Shown here: in pieces, positions 6,792 to 7,542 of the stretch
How positions within the stretch are numbered: position 1 is the stretch's first letter
Layout of the letters: each line of letters begins with the position of its first letter
DNA from: Betaproteobacteria bacterium
GTDB lineage: Bacteria; Pseudomonadota; Gammaproteobacteria; Burkholderiales; Eutrophovitaceae
NCBI GenBank assembly: GCA_009886305.1
Contig: QXZO01000088.1
Span: 1-7,542, forward strand
Direction: 5' to 3'
Length of the DNA stretch: 7,542 nucleotides
Notes under the pieces: generated by a model
The model's input: only the letters and a program-made list of their open reading frames with translations
The model's database searches: none
What the model was told of the DNA's origin: nothing
Translations under genes and position numbers: made by a program

Positions 6792-7542
6792 TTAAAGAAG
6801 CGGGACTAATAGTAGAGCCACAATGTTAATAATTTTAATTAGAGGATTCACTGCCGGACCCGCTGTATCTTTGTATGGGTCACCAACTGTATCTCCAGTT
6901 ACAGATGCTTTGTGTGCATCTGAACCCTTACCACCACAATTGCCGTCCTCAATATACTTTTTTGCGTTATCCCAAGCGCCACCACCTGTAGTCATTGAGA
7001 TAGCAATAAAGATACCAGTGATAATCGTTCCTATGAGTAAACCACCGAGAGCCTTAATTCCTTCCCCCGGCCCCATTAGCCAATTCATACCAAATGCAAC
7101 CACTACTGGCGCTAAAACCGGAAGTAACGATGGAATCATCATTTCTTTGATAGCTGAACGAGTGAGTAGGTCGACAGCTTTTGAGTAATCAGGTTTTCCA
7201 GTTCCTTCCATGATGCCTGGTATTTCTCTGAACTGACGTCTTACTTCATTAACCACAGACCCTGCTGCACGCCCTACAGCCTCCATGGCCATTGCGCTAA
7301 AGAGGTACGGGATCATTCCACCAAGGAATAATCCAATGATGACAGCTGGATCAGAAAGGGAGAACTCAACCAGTTTACCTGCGGCCTCAAGTGTATTTGT
7401 GTAGTCCGCAAACAAAACCAATGCAGCCAAGCCAGCAGATCCGATAGCGTAACCCTTTGTCACTGCTTTAGTGGTATTACCAACGGCGTCTAATGGGTCA
7501 GTAATATCTCGGATTTTAGAAGGTAGTTCAGCCATCTCTGCG
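6792..7542 (-). CDS. hppA: Membrane-bound proton-pumping pyrophosphatase (H+-PPase), C-terminal part, cut by window edge
   Basis: This is the last 250 or so residues of a vacuolar-type membrane pyrophosphatase, an integral inner-membrane enzyme that hydrolyses pyrophosphate and pumps ions. The family is usually about 650-700 residues, so roughly the last third is visible. Recognisable blocks, counting from the Met at 7535: RDITDPLDAVGN with GNTTKAVTKGYAIGSAG (about 8-36), several long hydrophobic helices, GGGAWDNAKKYIE, then GKGSDAHKASVTGDTVGDPY and KDTAGPAVNPLIKI, a conserved acidic/lysine set that forms part of the pyrophosphate/Mg site. The C-terminus IINIVALLLVPLL and the TAA at 6794-6792 are as expected. 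In GNTTKAVT, Lys23 and Thr26 of this count (7469-7467, 7460-7458) correspond to the Lys/Thr pair of the K+-independent, H+-pumping class; K+-dependent enzymes carry Ala at the Lys position. The Met at 7535 is internal: the frame stays open to the edge (A-E before it) and the conserved family sequence continues upstream. Confidence 0.96.
   Translation of the reverse strand, partial: AEMAELPSKIRDITDPLDAVGNTTKAVTKGYAIGSAGLAALVLFADYTNTLEAAGKLVEFSLSDPAVIIGLFLGGMIPYLFSAMAMEAVGRAAGSVVNEVRRQFREIPGIMEGTGKPDYSKAVDLLTRSAIKEMMIPSLLPVLAPVVVAFGMNWLMGPGEGIKALGGLLIGTIITGIFIAISMTTGGGAWDNAKKYIEDGNCGGKGSDAHKASVTGDTVGDPYKDTAGPAVNPLIKIINIVALLLVPLL

Noticed and set aside
6823..7188. 121-codon plus-strand open frame
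   Set aside because: It is antisense to highly conserved hppA coding sequence and has no recognisable pattern or ribosome site.
7533..7535. Met at 7535 as the hppA start codon
   Set aside because: The frame remains open to the window edge and the family has about 430 further residues upstream; this Met lies inside a conserved block.

Overview
The window reads as an ordinary chromosomal segment of a bacterium, most probably a low-to-mid GC gammaproteobacterium. A marine lineage is a guess based on a membrane H+-pyrophosphatase and a DUF502 protein beside a UvrA-family gene; no rRNA or other strong taxonomic marker is present. There is no sign of a mobile element, CRISPR array, tRNA or rRNA.

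Layout from left to right. (1) Positions 1-290, minus strand: the N-terminal part of a TerB-like protein that runs off the left edge. (2) Positions 291-401: a short AT-rich divergent intergenic region with a 9-bp direct repeat and an AT palindrome. (3) Positions 402-5966, plus strand: one continuous 1854-codon gene encoding two complete UvrA-type units in tandem, so four ABC ATPase domains in one chain. (4) Positions 5967-6136: an intergenic region with a weak terminator-like hairpin, a candidate promoter and an inverted repeat over it. (5) Positions 6137-6733, plus strand: a DUF502 membrane protein. (6) Positions 6750-6776: a strong bidirectional terminator. (7) Positions 6792-7542, minus strand: the C-terminal third of a proton-pumping membrane pyrophosphatase (hppA), running off the right edge.

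The most notable object is the double-length UvrA. Canonical UvrA (about 940 residues) works as a homodimer in nucleotide excision repair, so this gene encodes what could be a covalent single-chain dimer. The two halves are not equivalent. The first half keeps the insertion domain but has a shortened UvrB-binding region whose conserved Arg-Lys-Gly is replaced. The second half keeps a canonical-looking UvrB-binding region but has lost about 79 residues where the insertion domain sits. All four Walker A, signature, Walker B and switch-His motifs, and the CxxC zinc pairs, look intact. Double-length UvrA is known in Chlamydia, so the architecture is not without precedent; the division of labour between the halves is the part worth checking.

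The genes do not form one operon. The TerB-like gene and uvrA diverge, DUF502 has its own leader, and DUF502 and hppA converge on a shared terminator. No functional link between them is evident beyond proximity.
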